Source: Ianthella basta (Eukaryota > Porifera > Demospongiae > Verongiida > Ianthellidae). Taken from it: a DNA stretch of 64,000 nucleotides. A model generated the notes under the pieces. The model made no database searches and was not told the DNA's origin. It worked only from the letters and a program-made list of their open reading frames with translations. A program made the position numbers and the translations under genes. The DNA lies in assembly GCA_964019415.1 (NCBI GenBank), contig OZ025873.1:4797677-4861676 (forward strand). The letters are read 5' to 3'. Shown here piece by piece: positions 45,269-57,047 of the stretch (position 1 is its first letter; each line of letters starts with the position of its first letter).

Positions 45269-45519
45269 GTAAGTAGAGAAACCAGTATGTGCTAACTGCA
45301 ATGTGACATCAAAATCAAGTGTTTCTGCACAAAATTCTGAAGAAGCACACACACATACTACCTTGGGCTATATGATACAATGGTGCAGGCCTTAAACAAA
45401 AGGATCTATTGTGACTATAGTCTAAGGGGTCAACTACTGACAACTCTATGCACTGACCACTAACAAGAGGAAAGTCCTTGCTATATATCCTGTAATAGGA
45501 ACAGAATAACTACCCTTTG

Positions 45520-46479
45520 TTTGTCTTTGTAACTGCATCTTATTACATGTATAGTTACCTATAGCTCATAAGTTGTAACAAGGCATAGTGTTTATGTGCA
45601 AGTTGTTGTATATTACTTCAGGTTGGTGCATGAAATTGAATGTAAACTGCTGTGAATTTAAATTGCTGTGAAATCTGCATGGACATTTCAGTTTCAGTCA
45701 ATGGACATACATGGCTGACCCCATGGCTCATGGTGAGTATAATAGAATGACTTGTCATATGCATGAATAATAGCATGCAAAGCCATTATAAGCTAGACTG
45801 CAGCTGCACAGATGTGTGCATATAATCATGTTTATACATTGGAATGCCTGCATGCCCACTACATTGAACACATTATGCATTGGTATGTCATACATTTGCC
45901 TTGTACCGTTGTACGCACAACTGTGACTTCAAGTGCCGTACAACTATGTATATGAACCATTTGCAGCGCACTTGCACTATTGCAACTCATGATTGGTTAT
46001 ATAGGGCCTCCTTTCTCCCTACAGAGTCCTTAGGCCTAGGTCCCGGGCATTCTCTTCATAGCAATCCCGGCGCCCTCGGATAAGAAGAGGAGAGCGAGCT
46101 AGACCCTAGCTCGGATTCGATAGTGTGGGGTGCGACCATGGTACGATGATCGCTATTAGAGAAGGCCGACTGCTCTGCCATCCTTGGCAACTGCTGTTCA
46201 ACGAAGGGAAGAGATGATCATGAACCACCTCTGGCGGTTGGCCTGGTACAAATTTATGGTGGATGCATGGCTTACAGAATTTGTCGGCGAACATCTTTGA
46301 CAGCACAAATTTATACATACGCCGCTGAGCTGCCGCCATGACACCAGCCCCAAATATAATATGTTCCCCTTCCTGTGTTTTCGTTTCCTGCTTCCATTTA
46401 CAGCAGTTAGCCAAGAAGACATAGGCAGCCGTGTCTTGAAAAATCTCTCGGGAAAGTGCTATTTTGCGTGTAGCTAGTT
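45520..46479 (+). repeat. 3' flank plus spacer segment, third copy
   Basis: Right half of the 3' flank (TTACTTCAGGTTGGTGCATG), then the CCTCTTCATAGC and GGATGCATGGCTTACAGAATTTG stretch known from 3740-3990. More diverged than the other two copies, and both CCGG-type sites are without insert. Confidence 0.6.
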
Positions 46480-46720
46480 GCAGTCTTTAAACTCGAGCGC
46501 CTTGTTGGTGAACTGTTGATTGTTTCTGTCGGATTGGCCGCGAGATCCCGAAGATTGCGCCGCTGAGGAACAAAGCTACCAGACAACAGCTCCAGTCTCC
46601 TCTTCCCGAGTTTCCATTTCCACTTAGAATTAGTGCAGAGAGCCAAGACTTGGCTAACTACCTATATAGACCGCACCGTGTCGAAGAATCTCGTGGAAAT
46701 TAGACATTTTATTTGTGTCT
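46480..46720 (+). promoter_or_regulatory. Conserved promoter/5'UTR-like segment, copy 3
   Basis: TTTAAACTCGAGCGCC, GGCCGCGAGATCCCGAAGATT, TTAGTGCAGAGAGCCAAG, then ATG. The best candidate promoter of unit C, inferred from position. Confidence 0.5.
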
Positions 46721-46778
46721 ATGGCTGGGGCTATCATACGAGCACTCGTGACTGTCTTCCTTTCAGTGATTGTCAAAG
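46721..46778 (+). CDS. Unit C exon 1: signal peptide (MAG type)
   Basis: MAGAIIRALVTVFLSVIVK then G|GTATGC, 58 nt, phase 1. Joins in phase to the Ig-like exon: K, V, SQAAEP. Different from the MxRISLV signal of units A and B. Confidence 0.72.
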
Positions 46779-48000
46779 GTATGCAGAATCCTTGCCTGTC
46801 CTGTTTTTACCCTGTTAATAATAATATTAAAAAAATACTGTTGTTTCTAATGTAGCTACTGTATGCAGTGGTAGCTCGATCAACTCACCACTCATGGGAA
46901 TAGCTACATGGCAAAGTGGCCTTTGCTTCTACTCATTTCCTACATAATCTATTTTATGCTAGAATATTAAAACTCATGAATGCATCAGAATTAGGACAGA
47001 TCATAAGATTAATGGTTTAAGTTAGTAGGGAAGGCTAAAAGCTTCCTGTAGGGTACATTGCTTTTGCCTGGGTAACTCGATTGTATTGCAACCAAACATC
47101 TTGATTTTTTCAAGTATAATTATCAAGTAAATTCCCCACAATTTGGTGTGCATAAGTAGTTGATCACCACTTCCCTTGTTGAGATATTGTGATTGAAATT
47201 GATTTTTTTTACCTTTTTCGGGGTCAAGTAGCTTCAGGGAAACTCTATCTAGTTATACCCTGAACAGCTGAGAAGAATCACAGTTTGCATACACAATCTA
47301 CATGCATGTGTGCACAAATCTATGGCAGGCCACCTTCACTTTCTTTTTTGTTGCAGAGCTATTATTTATCCATTTTAAAGTTGCAAAATTTGCAATAACT
47401 TGCTTGTGAGTGCGATTTTCCAGGTGGCCTCCCGTAGATTTCTGTGCGTGCTTATGTATATAGCCCAACCGGATTTGAAGTGTTAGCAACGCTGCAGGCT
47501 AGATAGCTCAGCAACACCTTTGCCCTATATACTGCTATAGCTGTGCTTGAACCCTGGCATTGCGATTATAACAAGAGATTTAAGTCTTTAACATCGACCC
47601 GAACGGCTAATTGATTGATTTTCACCCTTGATTGACTTCAAAGCGACACTCTTGCCAAGATGGCCGCAGTTCAGTCCACGGGCAGCAATTGAATACCTTA
47701 CGAGTTCATGCAGCTGCGCCGAAACGAAGGATCCAGTGTCCATAGAAGCTCTATTGCGGCCGAAAAACGCGAGCGCAGGACCCTTCTTCGCGAAATCAGC
47801 GAGGCGCGACGATGGTGTAATATTAGACCTGATCGATTGGCTTTTCTTTGCCCGCTGAGCATGAAGCATTACTTTAGGCACTCCTGTCAACAGACTCAGA
47901 CGTTTTTAGAATGAAATGGCTTAGCTTCATTGTCTGCAACAGTTGATTTGAGGAACAATCGCTCGATACACTTTTACCACAAAAACGGCCTTGGGAAATA
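46779..48000. other. Intron of unit C, no exon
   Basis: A CpG-richer stretch at 47580-47900 (GCGGCCGAAAAACGCGAGCG) has open frames on both strands without a known domain; it may be a mobile-element piece or a regulatory island. The rest is AT-rich. Confidence 0.4.
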
Positions 48001-48001
48001 G

Positions 48002-48034
48002 TTTGTCTCAGGCACCAAAGGTGCCTGAGACAAA
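48002..48034. repeat. Perfect hairpin, 15-bp arms
   Basis: TTTGTCTCAGGCACC, loop AAA, then its exact reverse complement. Short and perfect. Confidence 0.85.
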
Positions 48035-48918
48035 TAGATCAACTTTAACAGTTTCCCGATCCAGTGGAGCACAGAATGTAGCCATAGAATAATTTGTTTG
48101 TCATTATGATAGCTAAATATTGTGCACTGTTTCTTGTCATCAATTGATGTCTGGTTGTCATTTCAATGCCTGTCCACCATGCACGTCAGCACTGATACAT
48201 TTGACTCATGTAAGCACATATCTTACTGTGTAATTTAAGGATCCTGTGTGTGAAGAGCCTGTAGCACAAATATGCATGCCCTTTAAAACAATTTGCTATA
48301 GTGCGCTATGTTTAGGTTTTGTGGTTTACCAAGTGAGACACAGCATATAATGTGTGATACTGCTGAATCCCTATAATGTACATGTTCAGGTGTCACTATA
48401 TAAAGTGTCTTTGTTATATACCCCGTGCGCGATTGCACAACAGGGTATGCGTTTGGGTTTGTGGGTCAGTTTGTCCGTCACGCACTTTTTGGGCCGTTTG
48501 CGCAATTAAGGCACTTTCAAGGCTCGTGTAGCTCCTGAAAAATAGGTTCGAAAAACGAACAGCCTGTATACGATCGACGACTGCAACAACCGCGCAAAAG
48601 CTATTAAAATGGCACTTTCTACTCTTTTGCAGATGGTCCGTCCCCTTCTTCGCCTCTGCCTTATTGGCTAAGGAAATACATGACCAAGCAATTCTTTTAT
48701 ATAACATGATGGAGATGTAGCTAGCTACATGTATAGCTATGTGCATGCAAGTGAATGACAGTGACCAATGTCAGTCCAAACAAGATCAGCACTATACCCA
48801 GGCAGTGTCACCCAGCTGCAATCTCCCAAATGGTGATGGATGATGGCCAGCGTTGTCCACTGGGCGATGCGACGTGGAGCGCTTGCTCGTAAATAATAAT
48901 AATTTTATATAGCTAGTT
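48035..48918. other. Intron of unit C, no exon
   Basis: Includes a copy of the AT-rich spacer known from 24116 and 41878, then a GC-richer part (48412-48670) with TACCCCGTGCGCGATTGC. Frames there show no domain. Confidence 0.4.
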
Positions 48919-49066
48919 TTATTAAGTATTACTCATGGCAAACTAGTAAGTCTACATTCTGGTAAAACTATTGTTTTATCATGCTGGTAAACATAAACAG
49001 TAGTTTTCCAGTTTTACCAGCTGCAGTGTGTAGAATCTCTAGTTTGTCATGGGCAATACTTGATGA
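48919..49066. repeat. Inverted repeat, miniature fold-back element
   Basis: AAGTATTACTCATGGCAAAC and CTGGTAAAACTA on the left pair with TAGTTTTCCAGTTTTACCAG and GTTTGTCATGGGCAATACTT on the right, with a short loop. Imperfect arms of about 55 nt. Confidence 0.65.
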
Positions 49067-50505
49067 AACAAGACACTTTTGCAGTGTGTGTCCTGCCCTT
49101 GACAATGCCCATACCAAATTTAAAACAGGAGTGTGCCACTACAGTTACTGACTGCATTCCAGCTGCATGGCTATATATCTATGCCTTAGTTTAGTGTATT
49201 TATATTATCTCGATGCTTTCCACTATTTTTCAACCATGCATATATTTAATGGCTTGCATCATTGCATGGGCGCACCTATATCTAACTGGATGATAGAGAT
49301 CATGCAGACTGTTGTATATAATTATACAATGTCATGTGCTGGTTCCTTTAGTATAGTTCATTTTTATTGCATGCCAAGTGAGTAATGTAACTACCACATA
49401 AAACAATTTTGTAGATCTTTCATTCCTCCCAATGCCCCTCCCCTTACCTATAATTCCCATCAAAATTACCTGGACAGGTGTGGTTCAACTTTGGACCCTT
49501 GTAGGTAACTGTTTCCTTGAATGCTGCACGCAAGGTGTTTTCATATAGGTCCTTCATATTTCTGTTTTTAAATTGAACTATTCAAAGGCAACACAGAGCA
49601 CTGCATGTCAATCTGTTAGTTATCTTGTCAATGGATGCTATTACCCAAGTACTTTTATATATCTAATTTGAATGTCCTGGCATGCTTACAGTCATCTGTT
49701 ATCTGGTATGGTATTCAAGAGCAATGAATGTATGGGTAGTGCAGCTTACTTGTAGAAGACTCTTGATGAATTTCACTATCTGTCCATGCATAAGTTCTAT
49801 TTCTGTTTCAGATACCTGAGTACTAAAATTTGTATCTTATCCTGTCAGCATTGTCCTAATTAATGGCAAGTACTAACTCACAATTGCAACATATGTCATC
49901 GCACAATGACATCATGCCATTTGCCATCTATTGTATATTGTAACCTGGAAGAAATGGACTGTCCAGGTCTAGCATGGGACCCTTTGTTACATGGCTCTGC
50001 TCTACAGATGGGACAAGATCAGAGACTTCGTACCTGAGTATACATACATCTTAATACTGTCATCTGAAAATTCATTAGCTAACTGTGCTGCAACCAACTC
50101 TCAAACAGCAAAACCCTTGTGACCAATCGCATAGCGAACCAACCTCCAACCCCTTGCTGTCAGCTGTGTTGGCATTTCAATTAACTGTTTGTTTTGTAGA
50201 TGGTTATGATATCGTATTGTAGTAGTACATATTTTTAATCATAATTAAATGAGCATGAGCAAAAATGCATACATCATATTCGTAGTCCTACAAAGTCCAA
50301 ACCTTGGTTATCTGTAAACTGTTATATTAGTAAGATCTGCAAGGACTCTCAACAGCAATTTTTGCCCTCCCTGGCATGGTAATGAACTATCCATGGACTT
50401 GTGGTGGGTGTATGTGGATCATATCAGTGTTCCTGCCAGGTATAGGAAGTGTTATGGGTATAATATGAAACTCACGTACTGAGTCTGGTATTTTTACTCC
50501 CTCAG
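49067..50505. other. Intron of unit C, no exon
   Basis: Partly colinear with 42115-42410 (CAGGAGTGTGCCACTACAGTT). Nothing else is recognised up to the acceptor ACTCCCTCAG. Confidence 0.4.
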
Positions 50506-50880
50506 TCTCACAGGCAGCAGAGCCTAACAATCCTGTCATATCAACAGCCCAGAATGGCTCTGCAATTAATGGTACAGTGGTGTTTAGTGCTAATCAAAAC
50601 CTAAGCATTTGGTGCAGCGCCATGAACACTGGCGATTCTGGGCGATTACAAGGTCTTTTCTGGCAAGATAACAACGGCTATTGTCTACGTGACAGAGGAC
50701 ACAAGGACAACCCTAACCCTGATGTGTACACTGAGAATGTTGCTGGCAACAGAGATGACTACAGTCCTACTTGGACTAGAGCTCTTCATTTTGATAGCAT
50801 ACAGCCTTCTTATACTGGTGTCTACAAGTGCAATGCCAACTACAATGGGATTTTCACGAATGCAACCGTGGAAATTTTGG
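50506..50880 (+). CDS. Unit C exon 2: Ig-like domain
   Basis: 375 nt, phase 1-1, CCCTCAG|TCTCACAGG to TTGG|GTGAGT. Ig marks: LSIWCSA (B-strand Cys), LFWQD (C-strand Trp), SYTGVYKCNA (Tyr-x-Cys of the F strand), then NATVEILG (G strand). Two more Cys (YCLRD and the first) may pair. Units A and B lack an intact counterpart; unit A keeps a broken, diverged Ig-like piece. Confidence 0.82.
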
Positions 50881-51496
50881 GTGAGTGAATAGGCAGCTAG
50901 AGTGGCTTGTAACACACACTAACATACTGATTGAATAAGCTTGTCCAGTTGTTCGAATCAGTGATTGCTCTTTCCTTGGATTTATACTTAGCCTGGACTT
51001 AGGCCACTTTAGGTCCATTCACACAGATAATACAAATTGGGTCGTTAGACTCCTGTGTGATATGTTTAATCTCTGTAGATAGGTTGGTGATCTTTAGTAT
51101 GGTTAAGATCAAGCAGTTACCAGTACAGTGACACAGAGTCATTCTATAGAGCCTGTATCTATGTAGAGTGCATGCTTGTTGGATGTCATGATCACTTTTT
51201 GCATAGAGGTACATACTCAGTTTATTAGCATGTTTGCATACAGCATTCTGGTCTGAAAATATCTGTCAGAGGAAGAGGAATTGTCACATTGTTTACATGC
51301 TTACCTGTTTATGCAGACATGTCTGATGTATGCCTTTTCTGTGTAGTGAATGAAACTCTTACAACATTTGCAAACAGAATGCTACAACAGCTGACACGTG
51401 TTTGAAACATAATATGCTTGTAGATTAGTTATAATCTGACTTTTCTGCTTACCTCTATTATATTCTATTTTGTATACTTCGTACCTTCTTCTGTAG
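50881..51496 (+). other. Intron between Ig and CCP 1 of unit C
   Basis: No exon, repeat or element recognised. Polypyrimidine-rich before CTTCTGTAG. Confidence 0.5.
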
Positions 51497-51670
51497 TTAA
51501 CGGCTGTGGTGATCCTGGTACTCCCACAAATGGTCAACGCACTCTCTCCAGTACAACCTACAACTCTGTAGTGACCTACACCTGTGATGTAGGCTACTCA
51601 CTACAGGGATCAAACAGTAGAACCTGCCAGTCCAATGGACAGTGGAGTGCAAGTGTACCTCAGTGCAATG
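51497..51670 (+). CDS. Unit C exon 3: CCP/sushi domain 1
   Basis: 174 nt, phase 1-1, CTGTAG|TTAACGGCTG to AATG|GTAAGC. NGCGDPGTPTNGQR, YTCDVGY, RTCQSNGQW, PQC. Complete. Confidence 0.87.
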
Positions 51671-52330
51671 GTAAGCTGGTAATTTACATGTACTGTTGCC
51701 CCTTTGTGCCAGGTGCATAGACATTCAACAAAGTGTAATTGCTTGTAATATGCCCACTGTGTAATTGTTCCTGTTATCATCTTTAAACTAGACGAATGCA
51801 GAGCATTGTAGGCGAGCCTAAATATCAGTCATTCAACACAACTTGTAAGAATTGAATGCTTCCGAGCTTCTAGGGTGTAACTCATTTGCTGACCTCACCT
51901 TATGATCTGTGGTCAGTAAATGTGTTACACAGTATGTCCTATAGAAGCAGAGCATTTAGTAACTACTTTATTGTCCCAATGGAGCATTTTAATTGTGCAT
52001 CACATTTCTCATTTCAAATACATCTTATTGAAGGTATCCCAGAACGTTGAAGTGAACACAGCTTTCAGCAAAAGAGCATTCTTCTCAATCTGAAAGATGT
52101 GCAATTTTAATCCCTCTGATGAAGACTTCAAAGAATATACTCGCGGTTTTCTTCCTAACATGCTAGTCATTCTGACAGCTCTTCAGTACAACTAATAACT
52201 GATAAGCACCAAAATTGGTGAAACACAGCTGTACATGGATGGTTCTTACTCGAGCCATTTGTTTGGATTTCACACTTGATACAAGGAATATGTGCCACTT
52301 TGTGACTATATTCTGTACCTGTTTCTGCAG
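51671..52330 (+). other. Intron, left copy of an exon-intron duplication
   Basis: Includes CAACTTGTAAGAATTG, CTCAATCTGAA and ACTGATAAGCACCAAAATTG, all repeated with changes in the next intron (52935-53730). The CCP exon and its intron were duplicated together. Confidence 0.6.
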
Positions 52331-52504
52331 TTGTTGACTGTGGTGATCCTGGTACTCTCACAAATGGTCAACGCACTCTCTCAAGTACAACCTACAGCTT
52401 TGTAGTGACCTACACCTGTGATGCAGGCTACACACTACAGGGATCAAACAGTAGAACCTGCCAGTCCAATGGACAGTGGAGTGGGAGTGTACCTCAGGGT
52501 AATT
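52331..52504 (+). CDS. Unit C exon 4: CCP/sushi domain 2, last Cys lost
   Basis: 174 nt, phase 1-1, CTGCAG|TTGTTGACTG to AATT|GTAAGC. VDCGDPGTLTNGQR, YTCDAGY, RTCQSNGQW, but the last Cys codon (TGC in exon 3) is GGT here, giving PQGN. One disulfide cannot form unless the join supplies a Cys. Confidence 0.78.
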
Positions 52505-53730
52505 GTAAGCTGCTACTATGCCTACTGTGTGTTTGTTTCTGTTATCAGTTTTAAATTTCTTACTACTGTGCCTACACCCCTACAGCTTCATGTACACTTG
52601 ATTTCAGAATGGTTATGTGATTGGCAAATGGTGAATCACAAATATTTTTATTGGCAAACAGCATGGTGTGTTAATGCAACGTCTCAGTACAGTCATCCCG
52701 AGTAGAGCATGTGACTAAACAGCATGCTAGATGTCACAGTATATGACATCGCACAATGACATTATGCTAAATACTGTTTCCATTTGCCGTATGGACAACC
52801 ATTATTGAAATCAACTGTACTAGCCCATAGTGTCACAATAATGGTGCCAGTACCTAACACTGTACTTTGTCACATGAGCAAGTTCACATGGCTAGTCAAG
52901 ACTCAATAATATATCAAGACACATACAGAGCAAGAAGCATTTTACAGACATACTGTATGTAATTACTCAACGCAACTTGTAAGAACTGGTTACTACTGAG
53001 CTTCTATGGTGTAACGCATTATGCCCTATAGAAGCTGAGTAGTACATAACTAGTTTGTTGCCCCAATGGAGTGTCTATATTGTGCATCACTTTCACATAT
53101 CAAATGAATCTTATTGAATGTAGCGCAGAATGGCAAAGTGAGCACAGCTTCCTACAAAGGAGCATCCTTCTCAATCTGAAGGTTGTTGCAATTTCGACCT
53201 AACTGATGAAGATTTTGAAGAATTTACTCACAGTATTGTTCCCAAAAACACTCTTGGGGACACCCAGAAGTGTGTCGTATTTCAGACATAACAGATTAAT
53301 CAACAACTGAATGCAGGGCATTTCAGCCATGAAGGCCAGTGTAGCAATGAGCCTCTTCTCCTAGATACCCAGAAGTGTGTCCTGCAGAGTCTTGGGTAGT
53401 CTCAGTCAGTCCCTTTCCACTTCTTCAGATACTGCTTGCCATTGATCTGGCAGGCTACCATGCTGAACTGGCAGAGCCACTCCACGAGCAACGGGTAAAT
53501 TGGGTGATCATCTGTTAGCAGAATGTCTGCATGCACTTTGTCTCTTGGAAGGCAAAGTTTTTTGGCCTGCCCTCAGTTATATAACCTATAATGTCGATGA
53601 CAGCAACTAAAAATGGGATGAGCCAGTTGAGTATGTGAGACTATGCACATGTGGTATATACAGAAACAGTCAGTCATCCTGATGGCTCTATCAGTACAAC
53701 TAATTACTGATACGCACGATAATGGGTGAA
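52505..53730 (+). other. Intron, right copy, with mobile-element debris
   Basis: The first part repeats the preceding intron. 53370-53560 on the minus strand reads a coding-like stretch (DHPIYPLLVEWLCQFS, KQYLKKWKG) that suggests retroelement debris. It is broken. Confidence 0.45.
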
Positions 53731-53881
53731 ACTCCTACAAATGGTCACTACACTCTCTCCAGTACAACCTACAACTCTGTAGTGACCTACACCTGTGATG
53801 TAGGCTACACACTACAGGGATCAAACAGTAGAACCTGCCAGTCCAATGGACAGTGGAGTGGGAGTGTACCCCAGTGCATTG
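53731..53881 (+). pseudogene. Truncated CCP exon without acceptor, unit C
   Basis: TPTNGHYTLSSTTYNS, YTCDVGY, RTCQSNGQW, PQC then G|GTATGC. The start (VDCGDPG) and the AG acceptor are gone; intron sequence ACTGATACGCACGATAATGG runs straight into the domain. Three of four Cys remain. Not usable as an exon. Confidence 0.8.
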
Positions 53882-54849
53882 GTATGCTGGTAATTTGCAT
53901 GTACTGTTATCTCTTTACATCTGGTAGAACATAGCAGTGTTTGCTATGAAAAACTGCTATCAATCTTTACTGGGGTTCACATTGAGAGCTGTTTCTGTTT
54001 GCTGTAGAGTCCACTGACAAGGGTCAATAATTCTATATCCAATGAGCTGTAGACTCTTCTAATATTAGTTTTTGGTAATTGCTGGTTTTGAGGTTAGCCC
54101 TGTATGTCGTTTACATGCTTAGATTTATAGACAACAGAGCGTTTACATTGGTGACAGAACAAACAAGAGAGACGCTGAGCTTAAATTGACTTAGGGTGTA
54201 TGGTAATTTGTACAATGCACTTAACCCTTTTTGTGGTGCTCTGCATGTGGGATATGGCCGAGTGTGTATTACACACGTAAGGTGAATTGTCATGTGAGGG
54301 TGTGAATTCCTGTGTTGCCCTGACTACACGAGCAATATTGTTTGACATGCATGTAACCTGCCAAGAACTTTTGAATGAAATCATCTTAAAGCATGGTAAA
54401 CTGTCAGCTAATTACATACCTGAGGACAGAATCAACATACAACCATACAGTAATGACTGAAACATTAGAGAATCCATTAAAAAGTATGGTGTAGGAAACA
54501 TAATCACCCATTTCTGGGAAATATCACGTATTCATAATCTGCATGTGGTGGCTTCTTTGGGTGATGAAGTCGATCAAGCACACAAAATGTCACAAAGTGT
54601 AGGTATTGCATAGCTAATGGACTGAGTAACGGCTCCATCTTCTGTTTTCTGAACTTCATCCGTTCAGCATGCTAGTAGTACCACATTCATCACCATCCCA
54701 TCTTTCCTTAAATATGGTGATTAGCCAGATTGATTTGGTAGCAACTTCTGCAGCCCACTCATGACATGGTAGCTGGTGCGCTCACCTTTGCATAGATTTC
54801 ACTCCATCTGGCAGTGGGACATCCTCCACCTCACTTTCCCTCTGCTAGC
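53882..54849. other. Intron of unit C, no exon
   Basis: Short minus-strand frames at 54111-54384 have no domain. The right part borders LINE debris. Confidence 0.4.
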
Positions 54850-55700
54850 TGGGAGTGCATCACCAGTCTGGTTTGGTCTGGTCTTCAGACATGTTGATCA
54901 TTCTGGCAGCCCAGGTCAATGTGTGCTGTGCAGGCTGCACCTGTAGGGGAAGCATGTGCAGCTCCCCATAAGCAGCAACCATGTGGACATGGTCAGTTGG
55001 CCAGGAGCCCAGCATTTAACAGAAAAGTCAGTTGCAGGGGAGTTAGTGATCCCTGGTAGGGTTGTGCCGCATCATTACTGTTTTCTTGTCAGTGAATATC
55101 ATACCTAACTTCTGCAAGACAAAGGCGACCTCTCAATGGCTGTGTTCAAGGATCCTTGTGATTTTTGTGAGCAGGGCAGATTTGTCCATGTCGGTGCAGT
55201 CCTGCACTTGGTGGGACTTGAGATTTCAGAAATTCTTGGTGTTCGTTCATATTGTCACCTTCCTTAGCAAGCAACTTCATCCCCACCTCTGTCCACTAAA
55301 CTGATAGCAGAGAAAGCAACATCTGTGATAGTTGCTAAATACAAGATGAAGAGCACTGTCCCTCAACAGACCCTTGATGGATACCAGTATGGATGCATGG
55401 GAATCCTTGTAGATGTCTAATTCTTACAGTATACTAGACATACGTATATAGCATTTCATATCCTGGTGGAGCTTGAGGCTATGCAGGGCTGCCATTTTTT
55501 GTGGCTGGACTCATTGCTTTGAAAGAACTATCCAAAGGAGGTACCAAACCATTGAGTCAGTGCCTTTGCCATAGTTGACAAAGGTGGCATAGAGGGTAGT
55601 TTTCACCCTTCTCAAAGACCTGGACAAGAAAAATCAAGGTCTGCAAGCTGCGTCCCAGTCAAAAGCTGCACTGTGTCTCAGGCACGAAATGAGGGACAAT
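54850..55700 (-). pseudogene. LINE reverse transcriptase remnant
   Basis: Minus-strand words in different frames: TTLYATFVNYGKG (motif A, FVDL.KAFD in intact copies), IVLSKQ, KMAALHSLK, later ALLTKITRILEH, AFVLQKLGM and KTVMMRHNPT, the stretch after the YADD motif (L.....L...GL.IN..KT.VM). Frameshifts and stops throughout. Matches the debris at 8880-9260. Confidence 0.6.
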
Positions 55701-56213
55701 TGTGTGGAGCATCTTGGTCCCTTTTCTGCCACTTGTTTTCTCACAGTGACTGCTCTTCCACTAAGCTAACATGATTCTCCTTTACCTTATATGTTTTACC
55801 CTCTCCTCTCCAACTGTGCTGCCACTGCTTCATACTACAGCACTGTCCATATTCATGTATTTGTCACGCAGTCCAATCAGTTTCTTGCATAACTCTCCTC
55901 AAAACTGACATTTTGACTGCAGTCCCATTGTTGTGTAAGCCTTCAACATCCATACTTTACATTCATACACTAGAGTGTTGATGCCATAAATACAACTGCA
56001 CAATTGCACTACACAATTGTGTAGTGCAATCGTTTCCTATAAACTTTGATCTCACACAAATTTTCATAAAGGCCCCACTGATGTTGCTGCTATGCCAGTC
56101 CTGGACTGCAATTCACTTTCCATCTCATTTCGACTGAATCTCATCCCTGGGTCTCCATTGCCTGTTGCAATGTTTTTTCTGCTTCTTTCACTCTTATTCC
56201 AACCCTGCTGCAG
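55701..56213 (+). other. Intron with pyrimidine-rich part and a perfect palindrome
   Basis: Colinear with 10965-11420 and 9925-10110 of unit A. Contains a perfect 28-bp palindrome at 56003-56030 (ATTGCACTACACAA and its reverse complement, no loop) where unit A has none. Confidence 0.6.
56003..56030. repeat. Perfect 28-bp palindrome
   Basis: ATTGCACTACACAA directly followed by TTGTGTAGTGCAAT. No spacer, so cruciform-prone. Confidence 0.9.
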
Positions 56214-56554
56214 TTGTTGACTGTGGGACCCCTCCTGCAGCTCATGTTAATGGTAATCCACCCGTGTACTCCACTACAACCTTTGGGTCCACAGCGACAT
56301 ACACTTGTCAACCAGGCTGAAGGCACTGTCACTTGCTTGGACTGTGCCTTCAGCAGCAAATATATTGAGCTACACAGTGTACTGGTTTGAGGTTCCATCT
56401 GGAGTGGATGGTTATAGTACTTTGGAAAATGGCACATTGCTGCTCACTATTGATGGTTTGCTCCCAAACACTGCATACTCAGTAACTGTTGAAGCAGCTG
56501 GCCTGTTGGGGAAATCAAACAGTACTTCACAAATCTTCCACACTGCTCCAAAAC
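56214..56554 (+). pseudogene. Fused half-CCP / FN3-3 exon with stop, unit C
   Basis: GCAG|TTGTTGACTG opens VDCGTPPAAHVNGNPP, TYTCQPG, then TGA. In the next frame, from CTGAAGGCACTG, follows LAWTVPSAAN, YTVYWFEVPSG, LLPNTAYSVTVEAAG and CCAAAAC|GTACGT, the FN3-3 domain. The join lies at about 56312-56325 (CAACCAGGCTGAAG). A deletion removed the end of the CCP exon, FN3-1, FN3-2, their introns and the FN3-3 acceptor, and left the parts out of frame. Confidence 0.85.
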
Positions 56555-56625
56555 GTACGTATGCATGCTACATCACTGTTCCACTTTTGTCACATTCTGT
56601 AACATATGTGCTTGCATCCTTATAG

Positions 56626-56919
56626 CACCAATGGCAATTACTGTTGCAATCCTTTCTGAAGCACTGCAAGTTTCATGGACTCCCTCCATAAGCAGCAATG
56701 TGGATGATCTCAGCTTATCTTACCTGATTAATGCATCCTTTGGTTCTGACAACAGCAGCTCAATGACCGCTCCTGCTGGTAGTACTTCAGTCACCTTAAC
56801 TGGGCTGCCAAAGTGCTGTGTTGCTGGCACAGTCTCAGTGCAGTCTGAGAACCCTACCACACTGAGTGAACCAGAAAGTGTGAGCTTCAGGATGGTGAAC
56901 ATTGTCACAGACGTTGAAA
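56626..56919 (+). CDS. Unit C exon: FN3-like domain 4
   Basis: 294 nt, phase 1-1, CTTATAG|CACCAATGG to GAAA|GTATGT. LQVSWTPSIS, GSTSVTLTGLP, VSVQSENPTTLSE. Much more diverged from A and B than these are from each other. Open throughout. Confidence 0.78.
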
Positions 56920-57047
56920 GTATGTTTCATGAAATGGTAGTCACTTGTGAAGTATTATTGTAGAATCCACTGCGTGTATGTAGAGTCAATTACAATTAAC
57001 TCTGTACAGTGTCATAGTATTCTTTGTTGGTTAATCCATGCACACAG

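Noticed and set aside
47588..47914. Overlapping frames in a CpG-richer island
   Set aside because: Both strands are open, which fits composition more than coding; no domain, no splice borders and no copy elsewhere in the window.
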